A stretch of 64,000 nt of DNA from Melastoma dodecandrum (taxonomy: Eukaryota > Streptophyta > Magnoliopsida > Myrtales > Melastomataceae), in NCBI GenBank assembly GCA_029817715.1, contig JARUPY010000248.1, positions 186,001 through 250,000 on the forward strand, read 5' to 3'. The notes below the pieces were generated by a model. It saw only the letters and a list, made by a program, of their open reading frames with translations. It was not told where the DNA came from and did no database searches. Position 1 is the first letter of the stretch. Every line of letters begins with the position of its first letter. Below, piece by piece: positions 62,250 to 64,000 of this stretch. The translations under genes were made by a program, and so were the position numbers.

Positions 62250-64000
62250 ATGGGTCACAATTACACCCCGGCGTACTACTCGACCCTCCAAGACTCGATC
62301 GCCTCCCTCTGCATGACCATACTCCCCTTCTCCTTCAAGAAACGAAGGCTGCCTGCTGCCGAGCATAGGCTTGCGCAGCTCCAGTCTGATAACCTCAAGT
62401 GGCAGCAAGATTCCTTCCACCGCATGCTCCATCTGATGGGTCTCCAGAAAGAAGGGATCTCGTCCGAGGGTGAAGTTTCTGCTTTCAGGACGCATTTGTT
62501 GGACACCCTGATAGCCGCACCAGCTTATCTCGAGCCCCCCGTCGTGCTTCGCGATAAGTTGCTCTTCTTGCAGGTCAGCTCTCTGTTAAACGATCTTCCC
62601 TATTTCTTTCAGCTTTCTGGATGAACTCAAGTGTGCTGGCACTTTTGATATCATGAGCCCCGGGGTGATGTTTACTGTAACCAAATGGTAGGAGTTGTTT
62701 TACGCGAAATGCATTTCGGTGGAGGAGTATCATTCTTCGAAGAGGCCATTACTGCATAGGTTGGCCGCTCAAGGAGTGGAGATCGACGTAAAAGATGTTA
62801 TAGTTGCGGGGCCGAAAGAAACGGAGGAGAGTTCTGGTGAGGAATGGTGCGCGATATAAACTTGAAGGATGAGAATTGTCCGAACAATAAGGAGACCTTG
62901 GATCCGAAGAATGAATCTAAGCAGAACTCCGCAATGAAGCACATAAAAGGAGCGATCTCTGCCCTTAAACCCGGGAAGCACAAATCAGAGAAGAGCATAT
63001 TTGATCGGATCTCACCTGACACGCAGAGCATGGAGAACCCTTTTTGGGATACTCAATCAAATGAGACACGAGGTGTAACACAGTCGATCTTGATGCCTGA
63101 GAGCTTTCCCGTGAATCCCTCAAATGGAAACGATGAAAGCAGCAACGGTAAGCATAAGAGGAAGCCTTTTAGGCCTGTCTTTCGTAGAGTACATAATGGC
63201 CCCGCCGATAGCAACGAGAATGAGGGCAGAGAGACAAAATCTGCAAAGAAGCAGTGGGGTCTCGATGGGTTGAAGAAGTGGAAGAGAACCTGCTCGGACA
63301 AAGAGACCGCCCCATTCTCGGCGAGCGATGGATCATGCATGGAAGCTTATTCAAGCATTGGGGAGGGGCCTGACACCAAGCAGATCAAGATGAAGCTGCA
63401 CTCGGACGGCTCGCCATCCGACTTCTTCATCGACAAGGTATGCGTTTGTATTTTCACAAAATCTGGGGATGTTTGTGATGATGATTGCTACGATATTCTC
63501 AGGTGTTGGGACAAAACATAAAGAAGGAGCTGTCCAGAATCCAGACAGAGCTCTGCAATAAGAATCCCAATCTCAAGTTTTCGTAAGCATATGATTCCTA
63601 CATTTCCTGTTTAATGCTCTTCATTTATATTGAGTCAAACGACATCAGTAATATTTTTCTTGTCTAAAAGGAATGAACAGATTGAAGCAATCTCGACAAA
63701 GCTTCCGGTGGACAAGGCTGATCTGAAGAACTTCTTCCCAAGGTGAAAGAAACGAACATCCCTCTGCTTCTCTGTTAAATGATGTGATTGATTAGCATAT
63801 CTTTGATGCACAACGTGTGATCTTTTCTAATGTCACAATTCAAGGACCTGGTGTGATCAATACGGAGATCTCGTCCTTGATGTGGTGAAGAAGGAATTCA
63901 AGGACCACGTAGGGGAAATGGAGAAGCTGCGAAGCACCACGAAAGACAGACACAACTCTGCACGATGGACATCTGATCATAGCTGCATTGAAAACGACCA
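62250..64000 (+). pseudogene. Plant-specific protein of unknown function, frameshifted and cut by the window edge
   Basis: Exons 62250-62573, 62692-63437, 63503-63582, 63671-63742 and 63845 onward share splice phase and encode an uncharacterised land-plant family. Recognisable blocks are MGHNYTPAYYSTLQDSIASL, FSFKKRRLPAAEHRL, then ELFYAKCISVEEYHSSKRPL, KKQWGLDGLKKWK, SDGSPSDFFIDKVLG, and LPVDKADLKNFFPRTWCDQY. Within exon 2 the frame hits a TAA at 62857-62859 just after GEEWCAI; the family's continuation (INLKDE) resumes in another frame, as if two bases (AT) were added in GCGATATAAAC. Either the gene is newly broken or the assembly has an indel. The 3' end lies outside the window. An upstream TTG at 62235 is in frame, but the ATG at 62250 is the natural start. 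Confidence 0.8.

Overview
The window is nuclear DNA from a flowering plant, most likely a eudicot. The genes are split by many short GT-AG introns, intergenic DNA is AT-rich, plant-only families are present (class II KNOX, DUF247, TMN, PB1-Raf kinases), and several Ty1/copia retrotransposons and a Mutator-like element lie between genes. I cannot name the species from sequence alone. I saw no rRNA, tRNA, CRISPR or bacterial-type signals.

Layout. 1-3 kb: two related fold-back repeats, one carrying a tandem array. 3.04-5.26 kb: an internally deleted copia element with perfect 5-bp target duplications. 5.6-10.7 kb (minus): a complete 18-exon MCM5 replicative helicase gene with two E2F-type sites just upstream. 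11.04-12.25 kb: a Mutator-like fold-back element with a 9-bp target duplication. 12.5-14.9 kb (minus): a dead DICER-LIKE 4 3' half. 15.6-17.7 kb (minus): a MOL1/TDR-like LRR receptor that has lost its kinase domain. 19.6-23.9 kb (minus): a dead chloroplast adenylate kinase (AMK5-type) gene. 24.7-26.1 kb (plus): a DUF247 gene. 26.4-28.4 kb (minus): an intact TMN11-type transmembrane-nine gene. 30.6-42.7 kb: three dispersed copies of a small Cys-rich gene family (two open, one broken). Among them lie orphan terminal exons of an IBR3-type acyl-CoA dehydrogenase, a solo LTR and several decayed copia pieces. 43.7-45.2 kb (plus): a class II KNOX homeobox gene. 45.9-46.3 kb (minus): a small stress-type protein. 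47.0-52.2 kb (minus): a 1453-residue PB1-domain Raf-like kinase. 53.1-60.05 kb: a full-length but decayed copia element. 60.6-61.4 kb (plus): a RING-H2 E3 ligase. 62.25 kb to the right edge (plus): a plant-specific gene that carries a frameshift and runs off the window.

These genes do not form a pathway. The common theme is gene decay and remodelling beside transposons: two large pseudogenes, one receptor stripped of its kinase, one orphan gene tail, and a young kinase exon with a duplicated in-frame splice acceptor. Exon boundaries were placed by eye from reading frame, splice dinucleotides and family knowledge. Summed exon lengths keep phase throughout MCM5, KNOX, the Raf kinase and the RING gene, which is strong internal support for those models.
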